24,327 nt of DNA from JBDLSY01 sp041170585 (GTDB lineage: Bacteria > Pseudomonadota > Gammaproteobacteria > Burkholderiales > Burkholderiaceae_C): NCBI GenBank assembly GCA_041170585.1, contig JBEDNN010000020.1, forward strand, positions 1-24,327, given 5' to 3'. The position numbers and the translations under genes were made by a program. This document shows positions 22,713 through 24,327 of the stretch, one piece after another. Positions within the stretch are counted from its first letter, which is position 1. Each line of letters opens with the position of its first letter. The notes under the pieces were generated by a model. It saw only the letters and a list, made by a program, of their open reading frames with translations. It did not search any database and was not told the origin of the DNA.

Positions 22713-23699
22713 TTATAGTAAATGTGCAACACCTGATTTTTCGCCTTCTAATTCAGCCAAAGTAATATTAATACGCTCTTGACTAAACGCATCAATTGGT
22801 AAGTCTTTTACAATTTGATATTCACCATTTTTACAAATCACTGGGAAACCAAACATAGTGTCTTTAGGAATACCATATTCACCATTACTCGGTACACCCA
22901 TAGTCACCCATTGTCCGTTTGTACCCAATACCCAATCATGAATGTGATCAATCGCAGCATTGGCAGCAGACGCAGCCGATGACAAGCCGCGTGCTTCAAT
23001 AATGGCTGCACCGCGTTTACCGACTACAGGTAAAAACGTGTTTGCATTCCAATCCGCATCATTAATCATATCTTTGACACTATTGCCTTGTACAGTGGCA
23101 AAGCGATAATCGGCATACATACTGGGTGAATGGTTACCCCAAACCGCCATTTTTTCAATAGCAGCTACGGCAACATTGGCTTTAGCCGCCACTTGGCTTA
23201 AAGCACGGTTATGGTCTAAACGCAACATAGCCGTGAAATTTTCACGTGGTAAATCAGGTGCTGATTTCATAGCAATATACGCATTGGTATTTGCAGGGTT
23301 ACCCACAACCAGCACTTTTACTGTACGTTTTGCTACAGCATTTAAAGCTTTACCTTGCACTGTAAAGATTTGTGCATTGGCCGCTAATAAATCAGCGCGT
23401 TCCATACCTGGGCCACGTGGACGAGCACCGACTAAAATAGCCACATCAATGTCTTTAAATGCAGTTAAAGGGTCACTGTGTGCACTCATTGATTCTAATA
23501 ATGGAAACGCACAATCTTGCAATTCCATCATAACACCCCGTAAAGCATTTTGTGCTTTTTCGTCAGCTATTTCAAGCAATTGTAAAATGACGGGCTGGTC
23601 TTTACCTAGCATTTCGCCACTGGCGATACGAAACAGTAAAGCATAACCAATTTGACCTGCGGCACCAGTAACAGCCACACGCATTGCGGGTTTAGACAT
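22713..23699 (-). CDS. mdh: Malate dehydrogenase
   Basis: A 328-residue NAD-dependent enzyme of the citric acid cycle that interconverts malate and oxaloacetate. Features are the dinucleotide motif AVTGAAGQIGYALLFRIASG, substrate arginines in GARPRGPGMERADLL, GNPANTNAYI, LRLDHNRALSQ with the active-site Asp/Arg, and the catalytic histidine in VWGNHSPSMYADY. This is the cytosolic-type MDH (about 327 residues) found in many Proteobacteria, not the E. coli mitochondrial-type. The open frame extends upstream to 23732, but ATG 23699 (MSKPAMRV) is chosen because AAAGGA lies 6 nt before it and the length then fits the family. Confidence 0.97.
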   Translation of the reverse strand: MSKPAMRVAVTGAAGQIGYALLFRIASGEMLGKDQPVILQLLEIADEKAQNALRGVMMELQDCAFPLLESMSAHSDPLTAFKDIDVAILVGARPRGPGMERADLLAANAQIFTVQGKALNAVAKRTVKVLVVGNPANTNAYIAMKSAPDLPRENFTAMLRLDHNRALSQVAAKANVAVAAIEKMAVWGNHSPSMYADYRFATVQGNSVKDMINDADWNANTFLPVVGKRGAAIIEARGLSSAASAANAAIDHIHDWVLGTNGQWVTMGVPSNGEYGIPKDTMFGFPVICKNGEYQIVKDLPIDAFSQERINITLAELEGEKSGVAHLL

Positions 23700-23834
23700 A
23701 AGGATTCCTTTGGAGTTAAAAATAGTAAACATTATATTTAAAATATTTAAAATATTTTAAATATTCAATATTTTTAGGTATTTATATTTTGTATTACAAC
23801 TTTTTAATGCTCTTGCTAAGTAGTAATATCGTAT

Positions 23835-24327
23835 TTAATTATCAAAACTTACTGCTGGAAGTTGATAACCAATTATTTCTGCGATTTTTTCAAACAAAGG
23901 AATAAAGTGTTTGAAGTCTTCTTTTGATAGGTTTGAGATATTTTTTATAACCTTTTGTTTTTCTGAATTGACAACTTGTTTATTATTTTTGTCTTTTTTT
24001 ATTTCGGTTTTAATAATTTTATGAGTTCTTCCTTTTTCTTCAATTAACTCAACATTTAATTTATTTTCAAGTACTTCATCTTCAAACATATATTCTATAA
24101 ATCCATTCTCTTCGTAGTAAGTTGATAACTCAATTCTATTATTTGGAATGGGCAACATAAGAAAATGATTGTTAATAAACTCTTCTTTTGAAAAGTTATC
24201 TTTTTTAAATATTTTTTGGAAATGAAAATTTTGAATTTGTTTAAAATTTTCTTTTAATAAAAGTTCTTTTTGTTTGTTACCCTCGTAATCATTATCAAAC
24301 AAACCTAATAAAAATAAACTATTATTG
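23835..24327 (-). CDS. C-terminal part of a TOPRIM-type (OLD/AAA-like) nuclease, truncated by window edge
   Basis: The frame is open to the right edge of the window, so this is the last 163 or so residues of a longer protein. Near the left end of the visible protein it reads SLFLLGLFDNDYEGNKQKELL, whose hydrophobic strand followed by DxDxxG is the TOPRIM metal-binding pattern seen in OLD-family ATP-dependent endonucleases; this is an inference from one motif. The rest is Lys/Glu/Asn/Phe-rich with no recognised motif. Base composition is conspicuously more AT-rich (roughly a quarter G+C by eye in the stretch I counted) than neighbouring mdh, suggesting horizontal origin. OLD-type proteins are often anti-phage or stress nucleases. 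The TTG at 24302 is an internal leucine, not a real start. Confidence 0.55.
   Translation of the reverse strand, partial: NNSLFLLGLFDNDYEGNKQKELLLKENFKQIQNFHFQKIFKKDNFSKEEFINNHFLMLPIPNNRIELSTYYEENGFIEYMFEDEVLENKLNVELIEEKGRTHKIIKTEIKKDKNNKQVVNSEKQKVIKNISNLSKEDFKHFIPLFEKIAEIIGYQLPAVSFDN

Noticed and set aside
23700..23732. Eleven-residue upstream extension of mdh
   Set aside because: The internal ATG at 23699 has a good Shine-Dalgarno and gives the normal family length.

Overview
The window is a stretch of low-GC bacterial chromosome, mostly housekeeping genes in arrangements typical of Gammaproteobacteria: rpsF-priB-rpsR-rplI, a rhodanese-grxC-secB-gpsA operon, divergent rsmD/ftsY, and a tRNA-Ser(GGA) beside tcdA. 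The AT-richness, very AT-rich spacers and unusually frequent perfect short tandem repeats are compatible with a sulfur-oxidiser-like lineage such as Beggiatoaceae/Thiotrichales. That placement is an inference from gene content and style, not from a marker comparison.

Layout. 1-210: the left end of an IS1-family insertion sequence (start of insA plus its terminal repeat), cut by the window edge. 415-2010 (-): a SAM methyltransferase with a regulatory domain. 2465-3467 (+): a membrane-protein gene broken by a single extra base near its start. 3552-3641: tRNA-Ser. 3678-7017 (+): tcdA, then ppsA, separated by a 57-bp IS1-type miniature element. 7121-8965 (-): coaBC and lspA. 9250-9747 (+): a BON-LysM protein of the Kbp/YgaU type. 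9766-10356 (-): rsmD, with ftsY diverging at 10378. 11625-13189 (+): the ribosomal/primosomal operon, ending at a bidirectional terminator shared with the opposing gpsA. 13454-15790 (-): gpsA, secB, grxC and a membrane-anchored rhodanese-like gene. 16004-16375 (+): a small exported protein of unknown family. 16493-22640 (+): gpmA, a CysB-type LysR regulator, an RND efflux permease and fabI, ending at a second bidirectional terminator shared with mdh (-). 23835 to the right edge (-): the C-terminal part of a much more AT-rich gene that looks like the TOPRIM end of an OLD/AAA-type nuclease and may be horizontally acquired.

Functionally the window covers central carbon metabolism (ppsA, gpmA, mdh), lipid and cofactor synthesis (fabI, gpsA, coaBC), protein export and lipoprotein processing (secB, ftsY, lspA) and translation (S6, S18, L9, RsmD, TcdA, tRNA-Ser).

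The most notable non-genic finding is a small family of IS1-type ends. Besides the partial IS there are two miniature non-autonomous elements (57 and 115 bp). Each carries GGTAATGTT...AACATTACC ends and is flanked by a perfect 8-bp target duplication; one of them has rewritten the stop codon of the cysB-like gene. The second theme is short perfect tandem repeats, with unit sizes from 4 to 18 bp and a different unit at almost every locus, several starting exactly at a stop codon.
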